From: Lachnospiraceae bacterium
GTDB lineage: Bacteria; Bacillota; Clostridia; Lachnospirales; Lachnospiraceae
Assembly (NCBI GenBank): GCA_017446125.1
Contig: JAFSRL010000268.1
Location: 1 to 27,915, forward strand
DNA: 27,915 bases
Direction: 5' to 3'
In this document: one piece after another, positions 6,673 to 16,596 of the stretch
Layout: every line of letters starts with the position of its first letter
Numbering within the stretch: position 1 is the first letter of the stretch
Position numbers and translations under genes: made by a program
The notes under the pieces: generated by a model
Told to the model about the DNA's origin: nothing
What the model saw: only the letters and a program-made list of their open reading frames with translations
Database searches by the model: none

Positions 6673-7464
6673 TTACAAACGCGAGGACTTTTCCGTAGAC
6701 GCGCGGACCGCGTCAAACACGGCGCCGCGGAATCCTTCTTCTTCCAATATATTGACCGCTTCAATGGTGGTGCCGCCGGGCGAGCACACCATATCCTTTA
6801 ATTCTCCGGGATGCTTGCCGGTTTCCAAAACCATCCGGGCCGCGCCCAAAACCGTCTGGGCGGCGAAGGGATACGCCTGGATGCGGGGCATGCCGTCCGC
6901 AACGGCAGCGTCCGCTATGGCTTCGATCATCATAAAGACATAGGCGGGGGCGCCGGAAATCCCGCAGACAACATCCATTAAGTTTTCCGGGACAACGCTC
7001 GCCGTTCCCACCGAGTGCATCAATTGCATTGCAAATGAAAGGTCTTCATCCGAAACGTTCTCATTCCGGCACAAAGCCGCGCACCCTTCTCCCACCAGCG
7101 CGGCGGTGTTGGGCATGACGCGGACAACCTTCACGGGCTTTTCGAATTCCTCCGCAATCCACTTGATGGTCTTTCCGGCCGCCACGGAGATGATGAGCTT
7201 CTCCACATCCACGACATCCATGATGTCCGCGATGACAACCTTGAAGTACTGCGGCTTCACCGCCAATATCAAAACATCTGATTCTTTTGCAACCTGCGCG
7301 TTTGAGGTCGTTGTCCGGATGCCGAATTCCGTTTCCATGCGCGCGCAGGTCTCCTCCGTATGGGCGCTGCCCACGATGTCCGTCGCGTCAACGATGCCCT
7401 TCTTCAAGATTCCGCCGATGATTGCGCGTGCCATATTCCCCATGCCGATAAATCCAATCGTCAT
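6673..7464 (-). CDS. proC: Pyrroline-5-carboxylate reductase
   Basis: Reduces 1-pyrroline-5-carboxylate to proline with NAD(P)H, the last step of proline synthesis. The 263-residue protein opens with the Rossmann motif GFIGMGNMARAIIGG (residues 4-18), has AVKPQ (68-72) and VVRVMPNTAALVGEG, and carries the C-terminal signature SGAPAYVFMMIEAIADAAV and DMVCSPGGTTIEAV. Start ATG with AAAGGAGG upstream. It overlaps the methyltransferase gene by 4 nt (ATGA), so it is the last gene of pfkA-methyltransferase-proC. Confidence 0.97.
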   Translation of the reverse strand: MTIGFIGMGNMARAIIGGILKKGIVDATDIVGSAHTEETCARMETEFGIRTTTSNAQVAKESDVLILAVKPQYFKVVIADIMDVVDVEKLIISVAAGKTIKWIAEEFEKPVKVVRVMPNTAALVGEGCAALCRNENVSDEDLSFAMQLMHSVGTASVVPENLMDVVCGISGAPAYVFMMIEAIADAAVADGMPRIQAYPFAAQTVLGAARMVLETGKHPGELKDMVCSPGGTTIEAVNILEEEGFRGAVFDAVRASTEKSSRL

Positions 7465-8267
7465 TGCCCGTTCCTCCTTTGCCGGTTTGCTTCATATAAT
7501 AACAGTGCGGATGCAATCGCCGCGTTGAGGCTCTCCGTCTTCCCCTCCATGGGGATAAAAACGTTTTGTGTAGCAGCCGCTATTGTTTCCGGTAAAAGCC
7601 CCTCTCCCTCGTTGCCCACAACGAAGGCGCAGGGTCCTTTATAGGATATTGTATCATAAGACTGTGCTTTTTCAAGTGTTGCCGCGTAAACAGGCGTTCC
7701 GTTTGCCTTGCAAAGATTGACCGCTTCGGTCACCGATTCGACCGTTGCAAAGGGGATGCGCAGGATGGCGCCCATGGTTGCCCGCACCACCTTGGGACTG
7801 TAGGGGTCCACGGAATCACTGCTTATAATAACGCCTGTTGCGCCTGCTGCCTCCGCCGTACGAAGGATTGTGCCCAGATTCCCCGGATCCTGAATCCGCT
7901 CACATAACAGGAGCAACGGTTTTTTCCCTTCCGGCGCGTGAGCGAACAGGTCTTCTGCTGACCGGTTTGATCGCTTCACGACCACAAGAACGCCCTGCGG
8001 TGTCTTTGTGTCGGAAATCTTCAAAAAAACCGGATTGGTCAACATCTCATATTGTGGACATACCGCCTGCAATTTTTTGAGTGCGTTTTTGTCCGCTTTT
8101 TGCAGGAAGGATTCGGAGACGAAGGCCTCCAAAACATCCTCCTTCCTCACTTCAGATAACAGGTGAATTCCTTCGATGAGAAAAGCGCCCTGCGCCCGCC
8201 GGACCTTTGCTTTGTCGCGGAGCGCAATGACGCTTTTGATTTTTTGATTGGATGCGGAACGAATCAT
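7461..8267 (-). CDS. TrmH-family (SpoU) RNA 2'-O-methyltransferase
   Basis: A SPOUT methyltransferase acting on rRNA or tRNA with S-adenosylmethionine; the exact target nucleotide cannot be told from sequence. The 268 residues contain an N-terminal substrate-binding domain (about 1-105, L30e-like fold) and the C-terminal SpoU domain with the three family motifs: DPGNLGTILRTAEAAG, CAFVVGNEGEGL and IPMEGKTESLNAAIASALLLYE, which form the trefoil-knot cofactor site. It follows pfkA by 11 nt and has only a weak ribosome site (CTGAG), so its translation may depend on that of pfkA. Homologues are often annotated rlmB or just RNA methyltransferase. Confidence 0.92.
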   Translation of the reverse strand: MIRSASNQKIKSVIALRDKAKVRRAQGAFLIEGIHLLSEVRKEDVLEAFVSESFLQKADKNALKKLQAVCPQYEMLTNPVFLKISDTKTPQGVLVVVKRSNRSAEDLFAHAPEGKKPLLLLCERIQDPGNLGTILRTAEAAGATGVIISSDSVDPYSPKVVRATMGAILRIPFATVESVTEAVNLCKANGTPVYAATLEKAQSYDTISYKGPCAFVVGNEGEGLLPETIAAATQNVFIPMEGKTESLNAAIASALLLYEANRQRRNGQ

Positions 8268-8278
8268 CTCAGAATGCG

Positions 8279-9250
8279 TTACAGAATCGATTTCGCGATC
8301 TCATACTGGTATTCGCTGATCGATTTCTGCATTGCGAGCGCCTCATCGATGTCGAGGTCGGTATAATCACCGTCCTTGTAACAGACGACGCGGTTGGTTT
8401 TGCCCTCCGCCATCAAGTCCGCCGCGAAGCAGCCCATCGTCGAAGCATAGACCCTGTCCTTACAGGACGGGGAGCCGCCGCGCTGGATGGAGCCCAGAAT
8501 GGTCGCTCTGGTCTCGATGCCGGTCGCCGCCTCGATGCGCCTTGCCATGGAGCCGGAGTGCCCGATGCCCTCCGCATTGATGATGATGTGGTGCGTCTTG
8601 CCGCGCTTGCGGTTGACAATGATGTTATCGATGATCTTTTGTTCGTCGTAATCGTATTTTTCCGGAATCAGGATGTCGTCCGCGCCGTTTGCGATGGAGC
8701 ACCACAAAGCGATGTAGCCCGCGTGCCGGCCCATGACCTCGATGACGTTGCAGCGCTCATGCGAGGAGGAGGTGTCGCGCACCTTATCGATTGCGCTCAT
8801 CGCCGTGTTGACCGCCGTATCAAACCCGATCGTATATTCGGTGCAGGCAATGTCCAAGTCAATGGTTCCGGGAATACCGATCGTATTGATGCCCTGGTGG
8901 GACAGTGCCTGCGCCCCGCGGTAGCTGCCGTCGCCGCCGATGACGATGATGCCGTCGATTCCGTGCTTCCTGCAGATTTCCGCGCCCCGCCGTTGTCCTT
9001 CCTCTTCCACGAACTCGAGACAGCGGGCGGTGCCTAAGATTGTGCCGCCGCGCTGGATGATGTCCGCGACGCTGCGCCACTCAAAATCAACGATTTCCTC
9101 GTTCAAGAGCCCCATATAGCCCTTCTTGATGCCCTTGACCTTGAGCCCGTTCTTGATTGCTTTTCTGGTCACCGCGCGGATCGCCGCGTTCATGCCCGGC
9201 GCGTCGCCGCCCGATGTCAGTACTCCGATGGTCTTGACCTGTTTTGCCAT
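8279..9250 (-). CDS. pfkA: ATP-dependent 6-phosphofructokinase
   Basis: Phosphorylates fructose 6-phosphate to the 1,6-bisphosphate in glycolysis. From the ATG at 9248-9250 the protein has 323 residues, close to the usual 320. The nucleotide loop TSGGDAPGMNAAIRA is at 12-26 and GGDGSYRGA at 105-113; the Gly after GGD is typical of ATP rather than PPi enzymes. The catalytic segment reads TIDLD (129-133) where most family members have TIDND; the catalytic Asp131 is kept. RDTSSSHERC and EVMGRHAGY follow. The open frame continues 35 codons upstream across the promoter, but TGGAGGG before this ATG and the family N-terminus fix the start. First gene of a three-gene unit. Confidence 0.96.
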   Translation of the reverse strand: MAKQVKTIGVLTSGGDAPGMNAAIRAVTRKAIKNGLKVKGIKKGYMGLLNEEIVDFEWRSVADIIQRGGTILGTARCLEFVEEEGQRRGAEICRKHGIDGIIVIGGDGSYRGAQALSHQGINTIGIPGTIDLDIACTEYTIGFDTAVNTAMSAIDKVRDTSSSHERCNVIEVMGRHAGYIALWCSIANGADDILIPEKYDYDEQKIIDNIIVNRKRGKTHHIIINAEGIGHSGSMARRIEAATGIETRATILGSIQRGGSPSCKDRVYASTMGCFAADLMAEGKTNRVVCYKDGDYTDLDIDEALAMQKSISEYQYEIAKSIL

Positions 9251-9311
9251 AGAAACCCTCCAAATCCGGTAAATGACCGTAATCTTACGTCTGAATTTTC
9301 TGACAATTCTA

Positions 9312-9340
9312 ATTTTAGCGCAAATAGTAAGAATTGGCAA
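9312..9340 (-). promoter_or_regulatory. Sigma-A promoter for pfkA-methyltransferase-proC
   Basis: TTGCCA (9335-9340), 17-bp spacer, TAAAAT (9312-9317) on the minus strand, in the 119-bp gap after dnaE. The leader would be about 55 nt. No terminator for dnaE is visible in the same gap. Confidence 0.8.
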
Positions 9341-9369
9341 GAATGAACGTGCCATTTTGAGGGGATTTT

Positions 9370-12300
9370 TTAGCGGACCGTAAGATTCTCTTTTCCGAAG
9401 GCGTCGGTAAACCGCGCTAAGAGCTCGTCGTCAATCTTGACGTGCTGCGAAGCGGGCAGGGGCTTTCTTTGTTTTTCCTTTGAGAGGTAGATCCAGACGA
9501 CATCCGTGAAGTTCACCTTCAGCTCCTCCGGAAGCGCCGCCTTTTGCATGCGGTGCGCTTCAATCAGGTCGTCGACGATTCCGGCACGCTTCTCGTAATC
9601 CGCAAAGTCGTCGAAGCGGATCCAGAGCTCGCGGGGAAGATCGTCAAAGGAGATGACCTCCTCCGCAATGAGCTTCGCGTCCTGCATGTCCGTTGTCTGG
9701 ACGCGACCCTTGATTAAGACCTTTGCGTCCTCCTGCAGCGTCTTTCCCGCCTTCTCGTAAACACGCGGGAAGACCACAACCTCAATCGCGCCCACCATGT
9801 CTTCCAAAATGACAAAGGCCATCACCTGATCCGTCTTGGTATACTTGATGCGTTTCTCCGAAACGAGACCGCCCACAACGACCCGTTGATTGTCCTCCAC
9901 CTTCGGCTCGCCCGTCTCCTCGTCCGCGTAGAAGTCCGTCGTCATGCAGGTGATTTTCTTTTTCCAGACATCCAGCACCGCGTCCAAAGGATGCCCGGAA
10001 AGATAGATGCCCAAGACCTCCTTTTCGTAGGCAAGCAGTGTTTCGTTGTCGAACTCCGGCACGTCCGGATAGTGAATGTCGTAGTTTTTCTTATCCTCGT
10101 CGCTCGCCAAATCAAAGAGCGTCATCTGGCCCGCAATGGAGCTTTGCGCGCGCTTGTGCAGCATGTCCATCATGTGCGCGTGAACGATCATGTACTGGTT
10201 TCTGGGTCCGTTAAAGGAGTCAAAGACACCCGCCTTGATGAAGTTTTCGACGGTGCGCTTTGTCACGTCGCACTTCGCGCGGTCGACCCTGGTTAGGAAG
10301 TCATTGAAGTCGCGGTAGTCGCCGTTGGTTTCGCGCTCCTTCACAATGGCGTCGATGACGCCGCGCCCCACGCCCTTGATTGCGGTTAAGGCATACAGGA
10401 TGCCCTTGCCGTAGCCGTCTTCATCATCCTTTATTTCCGTGACCGCAAACTGCGCCTGACCCTTGTTGACGTCCGGCGGCAAAAGCTTAATGCCCATGCT
10501 CTTGCAGGTCATGATGTAATTCGAAAGCTTCGTGGAATTCGAGATAACGCTCGTCATCAAGGCCGCCATGAATTCCACGGGATAATAATACTTTAACCAT
10601 GCGGTCTGGTAAGCCACCACCGCGTAGCACGCGGCATGCGATTTGTTGAAGGCGTACTTCGCAAAGTCCATCATGGAGTCGTAGATGCCGTTTGCGACCT
10701 TCTCATCGATTCCCTTCGCCTTGCAGCCCGGCACGTTTTCCTCCGCGTTGCCGTACACGAAGTTGTTGCGCTCGACCTCCATGACCTGCTGCTTCTTTTT
10801 GCTCATCGCGCGGCGCACCAGATCCGCGCGTCCTAAGGTATAGCCGCCCAACTGCTGCACAATCTGCATGACCTGCTCCTGGTACACGATGCAGCCGTAG
10901 GTTGCCTTTAGGATGGGCTCCAGCTCCGGCGTCGCGTAGGTCACGTTGTGCTGGTCGCGCTTGCCCGCAATGTACTGCGGAATGAAGTCCATGGGACCCG
11001 GGCGGTAAAGCGAAACGCCCGCGATGATGTCCTCCAAGTTCTGCGGCTTTAAGTCCTTCATGAAGGACTGCATGCCCTCCGATTCCAACTGGAAGATGCC
11101 CTCGTCATGACCGGAGCCAATCATCTTCAACACATCCTTGTCGTCGTAATCGATTTTGTCGATGTCGATGTACTCCGCGTCGCCGGGCTCCGCGCCCAAA
11201 AACGCGTTGGCACTTTCCACCGCGTCCTTGATCACGGTCAGGGTTCTGAGCCCCAGGAAGTCCATCTTCAAGAGTCCCAGCTCCTCGATGGTTGTCATCG
11301 TGAACTGCGTCGTCGTGCTGCCGTCCTGCGCCCTGGCTAAGGGAATCAGATTCTCCGCGGGCTCCGAACAGATCACGACGCCCGCCGCGTGGACGGAGCT
11401 TTGTCTGGGCAGCCCCTCCAAGCGCTTGCACACTTCAAAGATGTGATGCACCTGCGGGTCCGTGTCGTAGAGCGCCTTCAGCTCGCGGTTTTGCTTGAGC
11501 GCCTTGTCGAGCGTCATGTTCAACTCGTTCGGAATCATCTTGGATAAGTTGTCGCCGTAGTCGTAGGGAAGATCCATGACACGCACCACATCGCGGATGA
11601 CGCCCTTCGCGCCCAGCGTGCCGAAGGTAATGATCTGTGTGACATGGTCCGCGCCGTATTTTTCGGTTACATAGTCAATGACCTCGCCGCGGCGTTCGTC
11701 CTCGAAGTCGATGTCGATATCCGGCATCGAAATCCGCTCCGGATTTAAGAACCGCTCAAAGAGCAGGTCGTACTTGATGGGATCGATGTTGGTAATCTTT
11801 AAACAGTAAGAAACGATGCTGCCTGCCGCACTGCCGCGCCCGGGTCCCACGGCGATGCCGTTTTGCTTCGCGTAGTTGATGAAGTCCCAGACAATCAGGA
11901 AGTAATCGACATAGCCCATGTTCCGGATGACGTTCAACTCAAAGTCAAGGCGCTCCTGCAGCTCATTCGTCACACTGCCGTAACGCTCGATGAGACCGTC
12001 GTTGCAAAGCTTGTTTAAATAGGTCCACGCGTCATACCCTTCGGGTACCGCGAACTTAGGCAGCTTCGTCTCGCCGAAGGTGAGCGTGACGTTGCAGCGC
12101 TCCGCGATTTTATTCGTGTTCTCAATCGCCTCCGGTGCGTAAGGAAAGAGGGCACGCATCTCCTCCTCCGATTTGATGTAGAACTCACCCTCCTGATACC
12201 GCATGCGGTCCTCGTCCGCCAGCTTTGCACCCGTCTGGATGCACAGCATGACGTCATGCGGTCCCGTGTCTTCTTTTTTCGTGTAGTGGCAGTCGCCCGT

Positions 12301-12909
12301 TGCGATGAGCGGAATGTCGAGCTTCCTTGCCATGGCGACAAGATGCTCGTTGACCGTGCGCTGTTCCGGAATGCCGTGGTCCTGCAGCTCCAAAAAGAAG
12401 TTGCCGTGCCCGAACATCTCGTCAAACTTCAACGCAGTCTCTTCTGCCTCGCGCAGAAGACCGCGCATCAGAAGGCGCGGAATCTCGCCGGCAAGGCAGG
12501 CGCTGGTTGCGATGATGCCCTCATGGTATTGCTCCAACAGCTCCCTGTCAACGCGCGGCTTATAATAGTAGCCTTCCGTGTAGCCCTTCGAGACGATGTG
12601 TGTTAAGTTCTCGTAGCCTAAGTTGTTCTCCGCCAGAAGAATCATGTGGTAGTAACGGTCCTCGCCGCTGCCGCCCTCCTTCTCGTGGCGGCTGCCCGGC
12701 GCGACGTAAACCTCGCAGCCCAGGATGGGCTTGATTCCCTGCGCGGTCGCCTCCTTATAAAAGTCCACGACACCGAACATGGCGCCGTGGTCCGTGATGG
12801 CACCGGCCGTCATCCCAAGCTCCTTTAAGCGCGCGACATAATCCTTGATTTTGTTCAGGCCGTCAAGGAGAGAGTATTCCGTATGGACGTGCAGGTGTGT
12901 AAATGCCAT
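9370..12909 (-). CDS. dnaE: DNA polymerase III alpha subunit (DnaE)
   Basis: Replicative polymerase of the C family; in Firmicutes DnaE typically extends RNA primers beside PolC. The 1179 residues show the N-terminal PHP domain (HLHVHTEYSLLDG, residues 5-17; ITDHGAMFG), a polymerase core with GPGRGSAAGSIVSYC and the catalytic PDIDIDFEDERR (about 396-407), the tandem helix-hairpin-helix region (ALTAIKGVGRGVIDAIV, about 837) and an OB-fold near 1000-1080 (VVVGGLVSEKRIKYTKTDQ). There is no exonuclease insert, so this is DnaE, not PolC. It lies 28 nt after aspS, and the ATG is the family start (MAFTHLHVHTEYS). Confidence 0.98.
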   Translation of the reverse strand: MAFTHLHVHTEYSLLDGLNKIKDYVARLKELGMTAGAITDHGAMFGVVDFYKEATAQGIKPILGCEVYVAPGSRHEKEGGSGEDRYYHMILLAENNLGYENLTHIVSKGYTEGYYYKPRVDRELLEQYHEGIIATSACLAGEIPRLLMRGLLREAEETALKFDEMFGHGNFFLELQDHGIPEQRTVNEHLVAMARKLDIPLIATGDCHYTKKEDTGPHDVMLCIQTGAKLADEDRMRYQEGEFYIKSEEEMRALFPYAPEAIENTNKIAERCNVTLTFGETKLPKFAVPEGYDAWTYLNKLCNDGLIERYGSVTNELQERLDFELNVIRNMGYVDYFLIVWDFINYAKQNGIAVGPGRGSAAGSIVSYCLKITNIDPIKYDLLFERFLNPERISMPDIDIDFEDERRGEVIDYVTEKYGADHVTQIITFGTLGAKGVIRDVVRVMDLPYDYGDNLSKMIPNELNMTLDKALKQNRELKALYDTDPQVHHIFEVCKRLEGLPRQSSVHAAGVVICSEPAENLIPLARAQDGSTTTQFTMTTIEELGLLKMDFLGLRTLTVIKDAVESANAFLGAEPGDAEYIDIDKIDYDDKDVLKMIGSGHDEGIFQLESEGMQSFMKDLKPQNLEDIIAGVSLYRPGPMDFIPQYIAGKRDQHNVTYATPELEPILKATYGCIVYQEQVMQIVQQLGGYTLGRADLVRRAMSKKKQQVMEVERNNFVYGNAEENVPGCKAKGIDEKVANGIYDSMMDFAKYAFNKSHAACYAVVAYQTAWLKYYYPVEFMAALMTSVISNSTKLSNYIMTCKSMGIKLLPPDVNKGQAQFAVTEIKDDEDGYGKGILYALTAIKGVGRGVIDAIVKERETNGDYRDFNDFLTRVDRAKCDVTKRTVENFIKAGVFDSFNGPRNQYMIVHAHMMDMLHKRAQSSIAGQMTLFDLASDEDKKNYDIHYPDVPEFDNETLLAYEKEVLGIYLSGHPLDAVLDVWKKKITCMTTDFYADEETGEPKVEDNQRVVVGGLVSEKRIKYTKTDQVMAFVILEDMVGAIEVVVFPRVYEKAGKTLQEDAKVLIKGRVQTTDMQDAKLIAEEVISFDDLPRELWIRFDDFADYEKRAGIVDDLIEAHRMQKAALPEELKVNFTDVVWIYLSKEKQRKPLPASQHVKIDDELLARFTDAFGKENLTVR

Positions 12910-12937
12910 CTTGTTTTACTTCTGTTTCGCTTGCGGT

Positions 12938-14740
12938 TTATGCTTCCGGTGTTGCCGTGACCGCGATGTTTAATTCTTTAAGCTGTGCATCGGTGACTTC
13001 CCCGGGTGCGCCCATCAAAATGTCCTGCGCGTTCTTGTTCATGGGGAAGGGAATGATTTCGCGAATCGATTCCTCACCGGCAAGCAGCATGATCATGCGG
13101 TCGATGCCGGGTGCAATACCGGCGTGCGGCGACGCGCCGTAGGTGAACGCTTCATACATCGCGGGGAACTTCGCCTTCACGTCGTCCTCCGTTAAGCGCA
13201 CCATCTCGAATGCCTTGACCATGATTTCCGGATCGTGGTTTCTGACAGCGCCGGAGGAAAGCTCCACACCGTTGCAGACAAGGTCGTACTGGTCCGCCAT
13301 GATGTCTAAGGGATCAATCTCACCTCTCTCCGCTTTCAATAAGGTGTCGAGCCCGCCCGAAGGCATCGAGAACGGGTTGTGACAGAACTCCATCTCGCCG
13401 CTCTCCTCCCCGATTTCGTACATCGGAAAGTCCACAATCCAGCAGAAGGCGTACTGCTCCTTGTCCATGTGCCCCTCGATTGCGGCACCCAGGGTCTTCA
13501 CCAGAACACCCGCCGTCTTTAACGCCTGTGCCTCATCACCGCCCGCAAGCGCGACAAAGTCACCGGGCTGTAAGGAAAGCGCACTGGCAACCTTGTCCTT
13601 GATGTCGCTTGCGCCTTCCGCCTCGCCGTTGACAAACTTCGCGATGCCGCCCGCAACGGCACCCGTCTCATCCATCTTAAACCAGTAGGGCTTTGCGCCC
13701 GCGACGACCTCGACCTCCGCAAAGAGCTTGTCGATTGTCTTGCGCGACTCGTTGCAGTTTGTGACCTTGACCGCCTTGACCCTGCCTTCCGCAAACGGTC
13801 CAAAGCCGCAGCCCGCAAATAAATCCGTCACATCCTGCACGCGCAAATCGATGCGCAAATCCGGCTTGTCCGTGCCGAAGGTTTCCATCGCCTCACGGTA
13901 GGGAATCCGGACAAAGGGTGCGCTTGATGCGCGGTCATACAGACCGTACTGCGCAAACACCGGCGGTAAGACATCCTCAATGATGGCAAAGACATCCTCC
14001 TGCGAGGCAAAGCTCATCTCCATATCAAGCTGGTAAAACTCGCCTGGGCTTCTGTCGCCTCTTGCGTCCTCATCGCGGAAGCAGGGCGCAATCTGGAAGT
14101 AACGATCGATACCGCTGGTCATGAGCAACTGCTTGAACTGCTGCGGCGCCTGCGGCAGGGCGTAGAATTTTCCGGGGTGCTTTCTTGCCGGCACAAGGTA
14201 GTCTCTTGCGCCCTCCGGGGAAGACACCGTTAGGATCGGTGTCGTGATTTCCAAAAAGTCATGTTCAATCATCGAAGCGCGCAATGCCGCAATGACGCGT
14301 GAGCGCAGCACGATGTTATCGCGCATCGCAGGGTTGCGCAAATCAAGATAGCGGTGCTTTAATCTGGTGTTTTCATCCGCTTCCTTCGAACGGTTCACCT
14401 CAAAGGGCAGCTCGTTGTGCCTGCAGGCACCCAGAACGGTGATGCCGCCTTCCTTCGGAAGGACCTCGATCTCGCCGGTCGCAATCTTATCGTTCTTTGA
14501 GGAGCGCTCCCGCACGGTGCCCGTCACGGAAATGGTCGACTCTTTATTGATTGCCTTCACCTGCGCCATCATGTCTTCCGTTTCGATGACAATCTGTGTG
14601 GTGCCGTAAAAATCACGCAGTACGACAAAGCCCAATGTCGCGCCCACCTCGCGGAAGTTTTCCAAAAATCCGCACAGTGTCACGTCCTTTCCCGCGTCCG
14701 TTAACCGCAGCTCTCCGCAGGTATGTGTTCTTCCTTGCAT
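12938..14740 (-). CDS. aspS: Aspartyl-tRNA synthetase, bacterial type
   Basis: Class II synthetase charging tRNA-Asp (and possibly tRNA-Asn if the cell uses the amidation route). The 600 residues start with the OB-fold anticodon domain (1-105), then motif 1 (RSRVIAALRASMIEHDFLEITTP), motif 2 FRDEDARGDRSPGEFYQLD, the GAD insertion domain typical of bacterial enzymes (about 290-420), and motif 3 GIAPGIDRM at 541-549. The ATG has AAGGAGG upstream. It follows the phosphate transporter gene by 11 nt and precedes dnaE by 28 nt. Confidence 0.98.
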   Translation of the reverse strand: MQGRTHTCGELRLTDAGKDVTLCGFLENFREVGATLGFVVLRDFYGTTQIVIETEDMMAQVKAINKESTISVTGTVRERSSKNDKIATGEIEVLPKEGGITVLGACRHNELPFEVNRSKEADENTRLKHRYLDLRNPAMRDNIVLRSRVIAALRASMIEHDFLEITTPILTVSSPEGARDYLVPARKHPGKFYALPQAPQQFKQLLMTSGIDRYFQIAPCFRDEDARGDRSPGEFYQLDMEMSFASQEDVFAIIEDVLPPVFAQYGLYDRASSAPFVRIPYREAMETFGTDKPDLRIDLRVQDVTDLFAGCGFGPFAEGRVKAVKVTNCNESRKTIDKLFAEVEVVAGAKPYWFKMDETGAVAGGIAKFVNGEAEGASDIKDKVASALSLQPGDFVALAGGDEAQALKTAGVLVKTLGAAIEGHMDKEQYAFCWIVDFPMYEIGEESGEMEFCHNPFSMPSGGLDTLLKAERGEIDPLDIMADQYDLVCNGVELSSGAVRNHDPEIMVKAFEMVRLTEDDVKAKFPAMYEAFTYGASPHAGIAPGIDRMIMLLAGEESIREIIPFPMNKNAQDILMGAPGEVTDAQLKELNIAVTATPEA

Positions 14741-14751
14741 ATCCTTCCTCC

Positions 14752-16563
14752 TTACCCGTTCGACGGGAATGCATATTTTTCTTTGTAATACCTGACCGCA
14801 TGGTCAAAGGCACTTTCTTCCGTTTTATCCAGTTGTTTTAAGGCGGCATGCGGGTCGTAGTTGCTCTTTGCCGCCTCGAGCATGCAGATTGCGATGTTCG
14901 AGCAGTGGTCCGCGATACGCTCGTAGTTCGCGCCGATGTCGTTCAAGTCAAAGCCCGTCCCGATGGAGTACTTGTTCTCGCGCAGCCGCCGCATGTCGTT
15001 GCGCCGCAGGATATCGTGCAGCTCGTCAATCACATCCTCGAGCGGCTCGACCTGCTTCGCGAGCGAAGCATCCTCGTTCACAAACATGTCGACCGTCAGC
15101 TGCACAATCTCCCGGATTGCGTCCGTGAAGATTTTAAACTCCAGCGCGGTCTTCTTCGTAAAGACGCGTTCGTTCTCCTGCATGCTCTGCGCGGTCTGCC
15201 GTAAGTTCAACGCATGGTCCGCGATGCGCTCAAAGTCCGTGATGCAGTGCAACAAAATCGTCAGACGCGCGTTGTCGTCCTCCGCAAGCGTTTGTTTTGT
15301 CAACCGCACAAGGTAGGTGCCGATGCGGTCCTCGTACAAATCGGAAAGGTCCTCCAGCGACTCGACCTCCTTCGCAGCCTCACTGTCGTAATCCCCGATC
15401 AAAGAGATTGCCTTCTCCACCGCCTTCTGCGTAATCTTCGCCATCTCCTCCGCCGTGAGGTATGCCTGGCGGATGGCAAAGGCGGGCGTATTCAAAAAGC
15501 GCGGCTCAAGACGCGGTAAGTACAGCGCCGCGGAAGCGCCCTGCGGTTTGTCTTCAGCCGCAACCGCATCCTGCTCCCTGTCCGGAATGAGCCTGCAGGC
15601 TAGCTTTACAAGCACATCGGAGAACGGCAGCATCAAGGGCGAGGCAACGAGGTTCACCAGCGTATGCACCGCGGCGATGCCCGCCATGCCGGCAGCGCTT
15701 TCCAGAAACGAAAAGTGAAACACCGCGTTCAACGTATAAAACCCGGCCATGAACACCGCCGCCTTGATGACGTTGAACGACAAATGCATGCATGCGGTCC
15801 GCTTCGCGCCCGTCCCCGCGCCGATGGACGAAAGGATGGCGGTGATGCAGGTGCCCACCTCCGAACCGATGACCACCGGAATCGCCATCGCGTAATTCAT
15901 CCCCACCGAGAGCGAGAGTACCTGCAGCACACCGATTGTCGCCGCGCTCGACTGCACGACCATCGTAAAGATAAGACCCACCGCAAACCCGATGAGGGGA
16001 TTCGTAAACCGTGTCAAAAACGAGATGAACGCCGGGATGTCCTTCAAGGGCGAGACCGCGTTTGACATCATCTGCATGCCGAACATCAGCACCGAAAACC
16101 CTAACAGGATGGTACCCGTATTCTTCTTCTTTTCCGTGTCGGTAAACATGTAAAGAATGATACCGGCCAGCGCCAAAAACGGCGTGAAGGTCACGGGCTT
16201 AAACAGGCTCAAAACCAGGTTGTCGGAGCTGATCGCGTTTAAGGACAAGAGCCACGCGGTAAAGGTGGTGCCCAGGTTCGCGCCCAGAATCACGTTCACG
16301 GCCTGCGTCAGCTTCATGATGCCGGAATTGACCAACCCCACCACCATAACGGTCGACGCGGAGGACGACTGCACCAGCGCCGTCACCCCGATGCCGAAGA
16401 ACCACGCCAGAAGCTTATTCGACGTCACCTGCGCCAAAAGGCCTTCCAGTTTTCCGCCGGAGAGCCTCGTTAAGCCGCCCGACATGATATTCATTCCGTA
16501 CAAAAAAAGTGATAAGCCGCCGATCAGTCCGCCGATCAGCGCGATCCATTCCTGTATTTCCAT
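14752..16563 (-). CDS. Na+/phosphate cotransporter (NptA/PNaS family) with C-terminal PhoU-like domain
   Basis: An inner-membrane sodium-coupled phosphate carrier of 603 residues. The membrane half (about 1-330) contains the inverted-repeat signature of the family twice, GVTALVQSSSASTVM and FTMVVQSSAATIGV, each with the QSS motif, plus GANLGTTFTAWLLSLNA. The C-terminal half (about 365-590) is an all-helical PhoU-like domain with repeated LEDLSDLYEDR / CITDFERIADHALNLRQ and IGANYERIADHCSNI. This fusion is common in Firmicutes, where transport and direction (uptake or export) are not settled. The ATG has AGAAGGA upstream. Probable first gene of transporter-aspS-dnaE; no functional link with those two is evident. 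Confidence 0.92.
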   Translation of the reverse strand: MEIQEWIALIGGLIGGLSLFLYGMNIMSGGLTRLSGGKLEGLLAQVTSNKLLAWFFGIGVTALVQSSSASTVMVVGLVNSGIMKLTQAVNVILGANLGTTFTAWLLSLNAISSDNLVLSLFKPVTFTPFLALAGIILYMFTDTEKKKNTGTILLGFSVLMFGMQMMSNAVSPLKDIPAFISFLTRFTNPLIGFAVGLIFTMVVQSSAATIGVLQVLSLSVGMNYAMAIPVVIGSEVGTCITAILSSIGAGTGAKRTACMHLSFNVIKAAVFMAGFYTLNAVFHFSFLESAAGMAGIAAVHTLVNLVASPLMLPFSDVLVKLACRLIPDREQDAVAAEDKPQGASAALYLPRLEPRFLNTPAFAIRQAYLTAEEMAKITQKAVEKAISLIGDYDSEAAKEVESLEDLSDLYEDRIGTYLVRLTKQTLAEDDNARLTILLHCITDFERIADHALNLRQTAQSMQENERVFTKKTALEFKIFTDAIREIVQLTVDMFVNEDASLAKQVEPLEDVIDELHDILRRNDMRRLRENKYSIGTGFDLNDIGANYERIADHCSNIAICMLEAAKSNYDPHAALKQLDKTEESAFDHAVRYYKEKYAFPSNG

Positions 16564-16596
16564 TTCCGATCCTTCTTGCTGTTCGCGTTACCCTCT

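Noticed and set aside
8252..9037. 261-codon plus-strand open frame opposite pfkA
   Set aside because: Antisense shadow of a certain gene, repetitive Asp/Val/Ala composition, no ribosome site.
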